Positions 9,788 to 20,200 of a DNA stretch of 64,000 nt are shown here, one piece after another. The stretch comes from Bradyrhizobium zhanjiangense (GTDB lineage: Bacteria; Pseudomonadota; Alphaproteobacteria; Rhizobiales; Xanthobacteraceae). Numbering within the stretch: the stretch's first letter is position 1; every line of letters starts with the position of its first letter. The DNA lies in contig NZ_CP022221.1 of the NCBI RefSeq assembly GCF_004114935.1, positions 2,935,001 through 2,999,000 on the forward strand, written 5' to 3'. Position numbers and translations under genes: made by a program. The notes beneath the pieces are model-generated. The model made no database searches, was not told where the DNA came from, and saw only the letters and a program-made list of their open reading frames with translations.

Positions 9788-9913
9788 CTCCATTTCAAAC
9801 GAGGGCGCTCTAAGCATGATTTGCAGAGGCATCAAGGTCTTGCGGGCAGGCTCTATGAAATGTTGCCGGCCCCCGATATGCAGCCACATCGTCGCCGGCC
9901 GTGAGCTAAAGGG

Positions 9914-10321
9914 CTAGGTGGACCGGCCATCGCGCGTCCTCAGGCGCTTACGTCGACGATGCCTACGACTGGCGCTGTGATCTTGTCGGCCCGGGGCCAG
10001 CGCGGGAAACTTACTTGCGCGAGGTTTCTCATCCGTGCCTTCTAGCGCTCGCTCCTGAGAGGTCGGTCGGCCCGTCTGTTCCAGCAAAGCAAGAAAGGCC
10101 CGGCCTTTTTCCGTTATGATCCAGTGTCCGGGTTCTCGCGCAACCAGCCCTTGTCCGAAAATGTTGAGATCCGGTGCCCGCTCTGCCAATCGTTTCATAC
10201 GAGCCGTCCACTGCGGACCGCTGGTGTAGAACACCGCCAAGTAGTCCTTCAGGACGGCGAGACTCGCACGGCCTTCCGGTTGGCCGGCGAGAATTTTAAG
10301 TATCGAGACCTGAAAACTCAA
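9914..10321 (-). CDS. Conserved hypothetical, winged-helix-like
   Basis: This 135-residue protein is predicted from a TTG start. The N-terminal 90 residues (SILKILAGQPEGRASLAVLK ... GHWIITEKGRAFLALLE) have the helix-helix-wing pattern of small DNA-binding proteins often seen in Bradyrhizobium. The last 35 residues are basic and low in complexity. The start lacks a strong ribosome site. No enzymatic motif is seen, and a regulatory role is only an inference. Confidence 0.5.
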   Translation of the reverse strand: MSFQVSILKILAGQPEGRASLAVLKDYLAVFYTSGPQWTARMKRLAERAPDLNIFGQGLVAREPGHWIITEKGRAFLALLEQTGRPTSQERALEGTDEKPRASKFPALAPGRQDHSASRRHRRRKRLRTRDGRST

Positions 10322-10654
10322 TTTCTAACCAAACGCGATAGCACGAACGCCGCACATCCTAGCGGCACCTGCCGGACCCGCGCTGGACTTCAAAACAAGA
10401 ACCTGAAAACAAATGCTGATGTGCGGATCATCCAGCAAATTTGGATGAAGCTTAGACTGTCCTGTCTGATCTGGGGAGGCCCTTTTGATGCAATTCTCGG
10501 CCCTTCCTGGATGGCCTGCAGGCTGTCGAGCATCGAACCTGACTGTCGTGGACAGCCCAGAGCCTTGCGAAACGAGCTTGCGCGTCTCACGTCAGGTCGA
10601 AACTCGCGAGCGCGAGTTTTCGATGTAATGTCGACGTCGCAAGAAAGCTGAAGA
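10322..10654. other. Intergenic stretch with a terminator-like hairpin
   Basis: No gene was recognised. The stretch holds the hairpin at 10598-10622 described separately, which lies just downstream of the avidin-like gene. Confidence 0.4.
10598..10622 (-). terminator. Terminator-like hairpin after the avidin-like gene
   Basis: CGAAACTCGCG and CGCGAGTTTTCG form an 11-bp stem with one bulge and a two-base loop. It lies about 33 bases beyond the stop of the minus-strand avidin-like gene. There is no long T run, so efficiency is uncertain. Confidence 0.4.
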
Positions 10655-11047
10655 CTACCATATGCGCGTAAATGTATCGGCGCCCTTCAGCTTGCTGGGC
10701 TTGCCGTTCTTATCAACGTAGAACAGCGTCCATGACGTTGGCATTTGAGGGCCGTTTATCTTTCCGACCCACCGGGTGAAAGAATTGCACTGACCAAAAG
10801 TAACAACAAAATATAGTCCGGTTGGACGGACGGCTCCCGATACGGGATAAGGGATACCCTGGCAGGCAAACCCTTGAGCATGGTTTGTGAAGATCCCTTG
10901 TATGGCGCTGCCATTGGCGGACCAAACAAACAGTTCTGAGCCCCGTTCATTCTTCCAGTATGAGGGAGCAGGAAGCCCCTGCGCCCAGGCCTGACCGACG
11001 GCCAAGAAAAACTGAGTGATCAACAAAAATGCCAGAAGTCTCTTCAT
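10655..11047 (-). CDS. Avidin/bradavidin-like exported biotin-binding protein
   Basis: This 130-residue protein has a Sec signal (MKRLLAFLLITQFFLAVGQAWA) and one avidin domain. Visible family blocks are YWKNERGSELFVW (strand 1 with the biotin-contact Asn and Ser), GIFTNHAQGFACQG (strands 3-4), FTRWVGKI, TSWTLFYVD and GADTFTRIW (conserved Asp). Two cysteines (in FACQG and GQCNS) may form a disulfide, as in bradavidins. The tryptophan that streptavidin contributes across the dimer (Trp120) has no counterpart in the KPSKLKG segment, so biotin affinity may be lower. Avidin-like proteins are known from Bradyrhizobium; their biological role is unsettled. Confidence 0.8.
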   Translation of the reverse strand: MKRLLAFLLITQFFLAVGQAWAQGLPAPSYWKNERGSELFVWSANGSAIQGIFTNHAQGFACQGIPYPVSGAVRPTGLYFVVTFGQCNSFTRWVGKINGPQMPTSWTLFYVDKNGKPSKLKGADTFTRIW

Positions 11048-11376
11048 ATTGGAGCCCCAAAAGTGTTCGCTTAAAACTGGCAACTCGGATCACCAGTCTG
11101 ATGCAATCTGAGGTGACGTTGGCTGCTCTTATCTCGCGTTCAGCAAAGGATTGCGGCGCATATGCACGAGTTCATGCTGGATCTCGACGTCGCTCCAGCT
11201 CCGAGGGCTCTGCATCCGCAAGCCGGGCCGCCCAAGCGGCCGTGATCTTTTGGTTAGCTGCCCGTCAAAGTCTGGTCTCTAGACGCAACGCTATTGTTGA
11301 CAGCGATAGGGCGACTTCTGGCTGAGATTGCGCTCAGCATCCTGTCTCGCCCGCAGCTCTTGACCGTTGCCCACTA
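11048..11376. other. Intergenic stretch without recognisable gene
   Basis: Nothing identifiable was seen on either strand between the avidin-like gene and the nitrilase-like pseudogene. Confidence 0.4.
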
Positions 11377-12677
11377 TTAGTGAACGAGAAGCATCGATGT
11401 GAGACGGTCGGTGAAGCGGTGATGCAGCGTAAGGACGCCGGCGGTGGCCAAATCGAGCTCGCTGAAGGGCGTCTCGCACACGTCACCGAAGTCCAGGCAA
11501 ATGGCGATCCCGATCAAAGCGCCTTCGGTGGCAAGGACACATACCCGGTCACCCGCAGTCATGTTTTCCGTGCCGCAGCAATCGTCGGCATAGGGAGCGA
11601 TCTTGTCGTAGATCAGGCGCTCCTCGCCATAGCCGTCGTAGATCCGGCCCGGTTCACGATGCCATGGTTGGTCGTCTCGTGCCAGGTTCCTGGAATCAGA
11701 ATTTCGGGAGCTTCGAGCGCGTCCGAAACGTCGCGGTCTCGAATGAGCTTGACGATGTTCTCGCGCAAGTCCGGGGAGACGGTTAGCTCCGGCCACACGA
11801 CGGCGATGCAGTTCTCCTTGAGAGCCTGAGCAATCTGCTCCGAAATGGCGTCACCGGCTGACGGCGCCTCGACGGCCGCGACAATGAAACGCTTATCGCC
11901 TCCTATGGAAACAAATTCTGGCTTGATCTCGAGCGCCTTGAACAGGCAAGCACCCATCTTCCATTTGCTCGCGTCCGGCGTCGTACTATGCAATGTGCGA
12001 GTATCTACGACATGAATAGGATAGCCCTGTATCAGTGCGGGCAGAATCCTGTGAAAAAGCAGGCCCCGCTTCGAGTAAGCCTGCCCCCTTCGAGCCGGAC
12101 GCAACGCGCTCACGCCCTGCCGCGGAACGAACCAGCATCCAAGCTCCTCGAGGTGCTACTCACTCGGTGCGATCGGCCACTGAGACCGTCGCTCGGCAAG
12201 GACCCGGTCGATTTCCCGGATGAAGCCGCCCATCCTTAACGCTGCTAGTTCAGGCGTCTCATCGGACAACGACCACGAGAGATGGCCATCTCCTATTGAG
12301 TGAGTGAAGCTCTCTCGTGCCTCCTCGATTCGCTTTTCCGTGAGATTTCGGTAGGCCTTGTGCACGCTTCCTGGGGCTTTTCCGAAACAGCGCATCGAGC
12401 TCGATCAGAGCTCCTGCCGCCCGGCAAGCTTCCGGGCGTCCTTCTTCCAGGCATCAAAGGCTGACGTTTCGGCTCGGTTGTCCGCGGGCCCAGGCAAAAT
12501 CTTCGTCCAAATCACACCAGCAATATGTTCCATCGATAGGCGTACGCCGACGATTTTGCAATCGGCTCGACACTGTTGCTCACACTTCTTCGCCTCTGCC
12601 GTACGACCATCACTGAACACGATTGCCAAGACGTGGGAGGTCGCGCGGAAAACCTGCGCGAAATCCGACGGAGACAA
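11377..12677 (-). pseudogene. Nitrilase-superfamily protein, decayed
   Basis: Three consecutive minus-strand frames starting at 12677, 12395 and 12113 are in the same phase, separated only by stops at 12405 and 12156. A frame change near 11640 then continues the sense to 11377. The C-terminal part carries a carbon-nitrogen hydrolase pattern: VVWPELTVSPD (Glu), LIYDKIAPYADD (Lys) and GIAICLDFGDVC (Cys). The N-terminal 200 residues are not recognised. The simplest reading is one gene of about 430 codons with two nonsense codons and one frameshift. Alternatively the upstream frames are separate small genes. Confidence 0.5.
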
Positions 12678-12785
12678 CGAAAAGCTGCATCGTCATCACG
12701 ATGCTATTGACGAACCCATGCAGACTGTTTTTCAATCTGAGCGGGAGATCCGCGCGTGCTCAGCGACGCGGACGGGGGCGTTCAT

Positions 12786-13865
12786 ATGTGGAAATTCAGC
12801 CGAGCCGCGGCTTGCGTTGGCATTTGCCTCGCCATGGGCGGGTGTACCAGTCTGTATCATATCCATGATCCGCAGACAGGCGTGATCACCGCCGGTGAGC
12901 TGCCGTACTTTCTCAAGTCGATCAGGTGTGAGGTCGTGACTTTCTACCAGATCGAACGAGAGAGACGGAAGGCATACCTGAAGATCTACAAGACGCGGCC
13001 TGAAGAGGCGTTCGACAGGTACGCTCATTTCGACATCGACCCGTTCCTATACGGTACCTTCTTCCTAGAGCTTAAGGTGGCTGATACGGGCGGATTCGGA
13101 TCCGGTACGGTATTCGACTATAAGCGGATTCTGAGCGCGACCAGTAACGAGGTGACCCATGTGGGCCCCACCGTTTCAGCCCAGGACACCTATGACCTGA
13201 TCTGGTCGTTCCTTCTGAAGCAGAATGCCCAGCTTGCGTCCGATACGACCCCGCGGGCGGCGAGTTCGGCACCGTACGAACGCGGCTGTTACCGCGGAGC
13301 ACCTGCCGACCTGGTCGAGTTGGAGGCCTTGGCCGAGAATAAATATCCGGAGCGAATCGCCTATAAGCGCATCATTGTAGATGCTTCCAAGCCGCTAGCG
13401 GCCTGGTTGCGGGACAATGCGATTCTCATCGCCGCCAACGATCTGACTCCGGCCATGCCCACAGAGAGAGCGGAGCCGGCGCAGATGACGTATACGTTCT
13501 CGATCCAGGTTACTGGCGGCGTGGAAGCAAAGTACTCCCTGACTTCGTCGCGTTGGTCACCCGCTGCGGTTCAGGCTTCTGCCTCCGCTCAGCAGTTCAG
13601 TAATCTCGGAATCTACATCAACGGTCCGAATGCGGTCCTTGCTAATGGAGCCAAATCCGGCTCGGCTGGCTATGCGGAGAAGACGCCACCGCTCGGATCG
13701 AAGGAGAATCCTATCTACACAACTCCCTTGCCCGGAGGAGAGAAGTCGCAGGAATTCCCCGGAGGTACCGCGGCAGGCCGCCCAACGGGCGCCGGACCTC
13801 GGACCAAGGGCTTTATCTTGGCGCCAGTGCCTGTGTTCCCCCCGACCCCAACCCCGACGCAGTAG
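12786..13865 (+). CDS. Lipoprotein of unknown function, first gene of secreted-hydrolase cassette
   Basis: This 359-residue protein has a lipoprotein signal peptide (MWKFSRAAACVGICLAMGGC) ending in a lipobox cysteine at residue 20, so it is expected on a membrane facing the periplasm. The middle (residues 25-270) is a mixed fold without recognised motifs, and the C-terminus is rich in Gly, Pro and Thr with a PVFPPTPTPTQ tail. The ATG at 12786 was chosen because the signal starts there; an in-frame start 30 bases upstream is possible. It ends four bases before the metalloprotease gene and is probably co-transcribed with it. No family was recognised. Confidence 0.7.
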   Translation: MWKFSRAAACVGICLAMGGCTSLYHIHDPQTGVITAGELPYFLKSIRCEVVTFYQIERERRKAYLKIYKTRPEEAFDRYAHFDIDPFLYGTFFLELKVADTGGFGSGTVFDYKRILSATSNEVTHVGPTVSAQDTYDLIWSFLLKQNAQLASDTTPRAASSAPYERGCYRGAPADLVELEALAENKYPERIAYKRIIVDASKPLAAWLRDNAILIAANDLTPAMPTERAEPAQMTYTFSIQVTGGVEAKYSLTSSRWSPAAVQASASAQQFSNLGIYINGPNAVLANGAKSGSAGYAEKTPPLGSKENPIYTTPLPGGEKSQEFPGGTAAGRPTGAGPRTKGFILAPVPVFPPTPTPTQ

Positions 13866-13869
13866 GAAA

Positions 13870-14544
13870 ATGTTTCGCATCTGGTTGCCCAGACTCGTTC
13901 TGCTGCTCGCGCTCTTGTTCTGCTGGGGCGCGAATGCTCAACCTGCGCTTCCTTCGGGAGTGTCCGAAATGGAGCTGTACGGCACGGTCATCCGTGGCTC
14001 GAAATGGGAGATCAAGGAAATTCCGGTCTGCTGGGAGAACCTACAGCCGAAGGATCAAAAGTATGCCGAGCTCGTTCGAAAAGCGGTTGCGGAGACTTGG
14101 GAAACCGCGGCACAAGGTGGCGTGTGGTTTTCCAATAGCTGGCCACCGTGTACCGATGGCGCGCCCGGTGTGCACGTGCGGATCGCTGACGAGGGCGCCC
14201 ACACCGACGTCGTCGGCAAGTACCTCGACCGCAAGCCATCGGGCATGACTCTCAATTTCAGTTTCAATCATTGGAGCAAAGGCTGTCGAGATAGGCGCGA
14301 ATTCTGCATTCGTGCAGTTGCAGTCCACGAATTCGGACATGCGCTGGGTTTCACACATGAGCAGAACCGCGACGATGCGCCGGAGCAGTGCCGCAACGAG
14401 AAAGCTTCTGGTTCGGTCGGCGATTATAAAGTCACCAAATACGACCCCAATTCCATAATGAACTATTGTAATCCAGCATGGAACGGAAACGGACAACTCA
14501 GCCCGCTCGATATTGCCGCTGTCAGAACATTCTATCCGTCCTGA
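13870..14544 (+). CDS. Secreted metzincin-like zinc metalloprotease
   Basis: This 224-residue protein has an N-terminal signal (LPRLVLLLALLFCWGANA). The zinc site HEFGHALGFTHEQ follows the metzincin pattern HExxHxxGxxH, and NSIMNY some 40 residues later fits the Met-turn. The catalytic Glu is within HEF. Cysteines at several positions suggest disulfides in the periplasm or outside the cell. The length fits a stand-alone matrixin/astacin-like domain without a propeptide. The gene starts four bases after the lipoprotein gene, and its end overlaps the next protease gene by 67 bases, arguing for one transcript. Confidence 0.8.
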   Translation: MFRIWLPRLVLLLALLFCWGANAQPALPSGVSEMELYGTVIRGSKWEIKEIPVCWENLQPKDQKYAELVRKAVAETWETAAQGGVWFSNSWPPCTDGAPGVHVRIADEGAHTDVVGKYLDRKPSGMTLNFSFNHWSKGCRDRREFCIRAVAVHEFGHALGFTHEQNRDDAPEQCRNEKASGSVGDYKVTKYDPNSIMNYCNPAWNGNGQLSPLDIAAVRTFYPS

Positions 14545-15719
14545 CACTCGGTCTCTTCGTATTCATGAGCGCTCTCGCGCATGCGGATCGCGCAGCGGTG
14601 CAGATTGCTGCGCGGTACAACGTCAGGACGGTTCACGTCCAGTACGTTGGCGTCATGTACAACGACAAGCAGGAGGTCGGCGGCGGCTCCGGGCTGCTCA
14701 TCGGCGACAGCCTCGTGCTGACCAACAGCCATGTGATCGGACGCGAGGAGAACTACAAGAGCTTTGAAGTCAATGCCCGCCTCGGATCGCGCAATGCGAA
14801 CCCGATCAAGGTCAGTGCGGTTCATCGCGATGATGCCAGGGACCTAGCGCTCCTCGAATTGTCTCAGCCCGCCGGCAATAGCGGTGGTGCCTCGCGTTGT
14901 CCGATGCCGGTGATCGACGATAACCAGCAAGCCCCGATGGGCACTCAGCTCTATCTGCTCGGCTATCCCCTCGATCTGGATCTCAGCATTTCGAGCGGTC
15001 TGATAAGCAACCAGACGAGCCCCAATGGTCGCTGGCAGACCGACACGGTCATGAACGTCGGCAACAGCGGCGGGCCCGCGTTCAACGAGTTCGGCGCGCT
15101 GCTCGGGATCGCGGTCGGCGGCATCGTCAAGTGGAACGAGGCGCAGGTTTCTGGCGTCAACTTCATCATTCCCGCCACCGTCATTACCGCAAGTCCACTC
15201 TACAGTATGATCACGGCCATTCCCCAGCCGTCTGTTTGCTGGACGAAGTGGGTCGAGACAACGATCTCGTTTGAGAACTGGAGCAAGCTGAATTCCACGC
15301 ATGTGCAGACCCAAGCCAACGCCGGCATGAAAATCCCCGAAATCCTTGCCGGAGCGATCCACACGATTCTGCCTGAAGACCGGCGCCTCATCGTGAACGT
15401 TCCGGTGTCGCAGCTCGTCGAGCCGAAGCAGATCGAACGGTCGTATACGGTGGACAAAACCAAGGATGATCACCCGGTCGTATTTGCGGAGCATTCGGCG
15501 GACTATACCGAGACTTTCCCTGCTGAGCCCGGCTACCGCATTACAGGGTGCACGTGGCACATCGAGACCGCCAACGGTGCCAGCAATATCGCTTGCGCGA
15601 TAAACGGCGCTGGGGCGCAGGCTCGCTTCACCTACAAGCTCACCAGCGGACCTGCCGTCGACAGGTACCGCGGATGGTTGGGCGCCACGGTCAACGTTTC
15701 CCAGATCCTCGCGAAGTAG
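14478..15719 (+). CDS. Secreted trypsin-like serine protease with C-terminal extension
   Basis: The trypsin/DegP-type fold occupies about residues 40-250. The triad is visible as His in LTNSHVIG, Asp in DDARDLALLEL, and Ser in NVGNSGGPAFNEFG. A signal-like segment (ILSVLTLGLFVFMSALAHA) precedes it. The C-terminal 160 residues are not a PDZ domain and are not recognised. The ATG at 14478 overlaps the metalloprotease gene by 67 bases; a start at 14565 would shorten the signal too much. The product is predicted to act outside the cytoplasm with the neighbouring protease and esterase. Confidence 0.8.
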   Translation: MERKRTTQPARYCRCQNILSVLTLGLFVFMSALAHADRAAVQIAARYNVRTVHVQYVGVMYNDKQEVGGGSGLLIGDSLVLTNSHVIGREENYKSFEVNARLGSRNANPIKVSAVHRDDARDLALLELSQPAGNSGGASRCPMPVIDDNQQAPMGTQLYLLGYPLDLDLSISSGLISNQTSPNGRWQTDTVMNVGNSGGPAFNEFGALLGIAVGGIVKWNEAQVSGVNFIIPATVITASPLYSMITAIPQPSVCWTKWVETTISFENWSKLNSTHVQTQANAGMKIPEILAGAIHTILPEDRRLIVNVPVSQLVEPKQIERSYTVDKTKDDHPVVFAEHSADYTETFPAEPGYRITGCTWHIETANGASNIACAINGAGAQARFTYKLTSGPAVDRYRGWLGATVNVSQILAK

Positions 15720-15730
15720 GTGCCTGATCG

Positions 15731-17071
15731 ATGGTCATGCTTGCCTTGCCAATTCACGCTTCGAACCGGTTGCATCGGCTCGGCCACGCTCTCCGACGGG
15801 TTCGGACGGTGCTCATTGTCTTGTTCTGCGCACTCGCGACCGGTTGCGCCCATCAGGGTCCGGCTTCGCAGCCGGCCAAGCCGCATGTGCACAAAGCGCC
15901 CCAGAAGCATGGGAGCGTGTTCAAGAAATACGGTTATCGCTATGGCCCCGGGTACTACCATCATGTCCGGCACTATCATGGCTATCGGCCATGGCGACCG
16001 ACAACTGGCGAGGCGAGTCAGGAGGCGCCTCCCGACAAGAGCGCCACCGGAGCCGAGGTGGTGGCCAACAAGTCGGCTATAAAGGGTCTGGTGCCAGTCT
16101 ACTTCGCCACGAATCGCGTGGTGACGGGCGGGCCTGGACTCGAATTGAGCCAGATCTCCTATGCTCGTTCTACCACCAATACCTTTGGTTATGTGACGGT
16201 CAGTATTCCGATCGTCCACAAAATGGGCGAAGTGGAAACCCCCGAGAGTTGGTTTGGGATACGCCAGGCGGAGGACGACCGAAAGCACTTCCGAATTCAG
16301 AAGCTGAATCGGCTCTCACGCGAAGAGTTTGCCGCCGCTATAGCTAATCCGGCCGACAGTCTGATGCTTTTTGTGCATGGCTATAACGTTGCTTTTTCCG
16401 ACGCAGCCTTCAAGGCGGCACAAATTGCCTTTGACGCCAACTATAAAGGCCGTGTCATGATGTACTCTTGGCCGTCCAAGGGCGGATGGAAGGACTACGA
16501 CTACGACCGCGAAAGTGCTCTGTTCGCGCCGGATGGCCTGTTCGAGCTTCTCCAGCTGATCAAGAAGGAGGGAAAGGTCTCAAGGATCATCGTGGTTGCG
16601 CATAGCCTAGGCAGCGAAGTTGTCCTGGGCGCCTTGCAACAAGCTGCCCTGAGCCAGATGACGCTCGGAATTACCGAGTTGATTTTTGCTGCCCCGGACG
16701 TGGATCGCGATCTCTATCTGCAGCGGGCTAACCAGATCAAGGCAGCCGCGGGGGCGGTTACTCTATATGCCTCCTCGACGGATCTAGCATTGCTAGCTTC
16801 CATGAAGAAGGCACAGTCCAAGTCGCGAATGGGGTTCGTGACCAACAGCGGGCCGACCCTGGTCCCTGGTATTGAAACGATCGATGTATCTGCCGTGGGG
16901 AGCGAAATGTTTGCTCTAAACCACAGTACATACTCAACCAGCCGCGCGGTTCTCGATGACATAGGTCGGATCATCTCCTCTTCGGCGCATATTAAACCCC
17001 CGCAGCGGACCCCGACCTTGCGATCGATGCCCGACGATTCCAATACAACTTATTGGATGTATCCATACTGA
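15731..17071 (+). CDS. DUF900 alpha/beta hydrolase lipoprotein
   Basis: This 446-residue protein has a signal region ending in LFCALATGC, a lipobox. A His/Tyr-rich linker follows (KKYGYRYGPGYYHHVRHYHG). The alpha/beta-hydrolase domain starts with VYFATNR and has the DUF900 pattern: LMLFVHGYNVAF (oxyanion region), MMYSWPSKG, the nucleophile in VVAHSLGSEV, FAAPDVDRD with the likely Asp, and a His in LNHSTYS. DUF900 proteins are esterase-like, and their substrates are largely unknown. It begins 11 bases after the serine protease gene and is membrane anchored, probably in the periplasm. Confidence 0.8.
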   Translation: MVMLALPIHASNRLHRLGHALRRVRTVLIVLFCALATGCAHQGPASQPAKPHVHKAPQKHGSVFKKYGYRYGPGYYHHVRHYHGYRPWRPTTGEASQEAPPDKSATGAEVVANKSAIKGLVPVYFATNRVVTGGPGLELSQISYARSTTNTFGYVTVSIPIVHKMGEVETPESWFGIRQAEDDRKHFRIQKLNRLSREEFAAAIANPADSLMLFVHGYNVAFSDAAFKAAQIAFDANYKGRVMMYSWPSKGGWKDYDYDRESALFAPDGLFELLQLIKKEGKVSRIIVVAHSLGSEVVLGALQQAALSQMTLGITELIFAAPDVDRDLYLQRANQIKAAAGAVTLYASSTDLALLASMKKAQSKSRMGFVTNSGPTLVPGIETIDVSAVGSEMFALNHSTYSTSRAVLDDIGRIISSSAHIKPPQRTPTLRSMPDDSNTTYWMYPY

Positions 17072-17220
17072 ATGATTCTTTGGCCGTTCGCGGACGTGTT
17101 TGTGGTGGCCAGTAAGAGAGCTAGCAGGTGCGGCCGCGTTCAGTGCGAACAAATGAGCGCGGCGAGCCCAAATATTTGGTTGCTGCGCACGCAGCAGATT
17201 TACAAGCGGAGAGCTGGACG

Positions 17221-20200
17221 ATGTTCTCACCAATCAGCCTCTATCGGAGCATTTCGCTACGTCACACTGTCGTAAACTGCTGCGAGTGGTCTCGCTCTGG
17301 AGAACTTTTGGCCATCGGCACCCAAACGGGTTCGATTGAGATTTACGCCGCTTCGGGAAAACTTATCCGGAGGATCGAGGCGGGCGATTCGGTACAGTCG
17401 CTCTCTTGGTCGAAAAATGACAGCCACATTGTCTACGCGGCAAGCCCTGAAGACATCGTCATTGCAGCAATAGATGATGAAAATGATGTTCGTCGATACT
17501 CGACCCACGCCGGCAGGTCTTGGAGCGTGGCCTATTCTGACAGCGGACGTCACATCGCATCAGCGGGAGAGGACGGCCGGCTCGTTGTCTGGCGTTCTGG
17601 ACTACCAGCGGAAGTATTGGGAACGACAAAGTTCAGCGACCAAGTCAACGCGGTCGCGTGGGTCGACGAAGAGCACTTGTGTGTGTGTTGTGCCGACGGA
17701 AATTTTAGTGTCGTCCCGGCTTTCCAGGAGACGTCAGTTGCCGGTGCGGGTGATGAGGGCAGAAATGCCCCATTGTGCGCAGCAGTCTCTTCCAGCGGGC
17801 GGCTGGCGACTGGTTGGAAGAATGGAAATGTGATCGTTGACCGGGGGCGCGAGCGCTTGGTCCTCGAGGGACATACCGGCTGGGTTTGGTCTGTACACTT
17901 TGCGGCGGGCGAGGAAGTCATCGTTTCAGACTCGCAGGACGGAACCATTCGATGGTGGTCGGTCCAAAGCGGGGCTTGTTTAGCTACAATTCCGAGCAGC
18001 AAGACCGTTTACGGCAATATCGCTGTTGATAGTGGGCGCAATCGCATCGCTATTCCCAATGACAAGCGGCGGTTGCTAGAGCTCGCTACAATCGACACGC
18101 AATCGCTGCTCGATCGCATCGCAAAGGAGCAGATCGTACAATATTGCAGTGCGAAGGTTGCGCTCGTCGGTGAGAGTAATGTGGGTAAATCCTGCTTGGC
18201 TTTGAGGCTCGCGGAAGGAAAATACGAAGAGACGGGTACGACCCACGGGATGAAATTCTGGCCAATCGAACCGGCGCGACTCGATCCTACGGCTTCCGTG
18301 CCAGTTGACCAGAAGCGTGAGGTGGTCCTGTGGGATATGGGCGGGCAGGACGAGTACCGCCTCATTCATCAATTATTCCTGCACGATACAACGGTGGCGC
18401 TTGTCTTGCTCGACCCCACGCGCGGACGCACTGCGCTCGAAGAGGCCGAGGGGTGGGCGAAACGACTTGACAAGCAACTTGTCGGCAAGAGCTCAGCGAA
18501 ATTTCTAGTCGGCACGAAACTGGATGCGGACAATGACCTGGTTGACGTGCGGGGGATAGACAAGCTCATCAACGAGCATGAGTTCACTGGATACTATCCG
18601 ACCAGCTCAAAGACCGGTAGGGGAATCGCAGAACTGGCCAAAGCAGTCGCGGCTGAACTTGATTGGGGCAAGCTCGGTAGAACGACGCGACCGCGCCTGT
18701 TCCAAACTGTTCGAGACGAGATCGAGGCTGCACGTTCTCGAGGCGAAATAGTCCTTCTCCGAAAAGATCTGGAGCGCAGAGTAAGCAAGCTTGAAGGCGC
18801 TTCTTTTGAGTCTTCTGCTGTAGGGACGGTCGTCGCTCAACTGGCTCTTCAAGGGACCATCGCCGTGACCCGCCTGTCGTCTGACGAACAGGCTCTGGTC
18901 CTCAATGTGGCTCATATCGAAATCTACGCAGGTTCGATTGTCGTCGCAGCGAAGAACAATCCGCGCGGAGTGCCCGCCATACAAGAAAAAACTCTGATGT
19001 CAGATGAAATGAAATTTCCTGGCATCGCAACCGAAGACCGTGTCTCGAGACTCCAGGAGCGCGTCGTTCTCGAGTGCGTCGTGCAGCTCTTGATCGAGCA
19101 CGGCATCTGTTTCGAACATGAGGGGCTCCTGGTATTTCCGTCTCTCTTCGTGTCTGGCCAGGGCGATGAAAGGGGAGAGCTATCTCACGCAGTTTCGCTC
19201 TACTACGACTTCTCTGGAGCCATTGACAACATCTACTCGTCTTTGGTCTCCGCGATCACGATCAGCGAGCAATTTGGTGCGGTGCGGCTATGGGATAATC
19301 GGGCCGAGTTTACAAAGTCTGGACAGGGCACGGTTGGTCTGAAGAAAGTGTCCAGGCAACGTGGCTTCGCCCACCTCGACGTTTACGCAAGTGAGGATGC
19401 GTCGGACGCTGCGCGCGATTTATTCATAAGTGTCGTCGAGTCGCACCTAGCCCGCCATGGCGTCGATATTTACGAGCACGTAGAGGTGACTTGCACATGT
19501 AATCACCAGTTTTCTGAAGAAACGATTCGGCAGCGCATTGCGGAAGGTCATGGAGACATCGGATGTCCGGTCTGCGATCGCCGCGTTAGGATTAGCGAAG
19601 GTGCGAAGCAGGCACGTCTTCGCGATCCGGCGATTGAAAAGAGCACATGGGCACTGCGGTCCGAGATCAGAAGGAAGAAGGACGATGCTGTAGCGCGTGC
19701 CAAGCGCAATATTTCGAAGAACGTAAAGGTCGATTCGGCTGCGCCACTTCGAATATTGCACCTGAGCGATTTGCATATCTCGGCCCATTCCAAGGTGGAC
19801 GAACTGCTGGGGCCGCTTTGCGCAGATTTGCGAGACAAACGCGGTGGGCTTGCAGTCGAGAAGCTCGATTACCTTGTCCTCTCGGGGGATATTTCAGACC
19901 GAGCCCATCAGAGCGAATATGAGACGGCTCGCAAGCTCGTTTCGGGCATCATTTCGGAATTCGGGCTGAATGCGGAGCGATGTATCGTTGTCCCCGGAAA
20001 TCATGACATCAACTGGGACGTCGACGTCTATGAGTGGACGCCGAAGAGGAAGATGAGCGCCGAAGCTATGAAATCCGACAATTGTCTCCAGCAAGGCAAT
20101 GGTTACCTCATCAGAAACGATCGCTATCCCGACAGACTTCGCGCATTTTCCGAGGATTTTTATCACACGCTGCTACAGGTGCCGTATCCCCTACAGCCAG

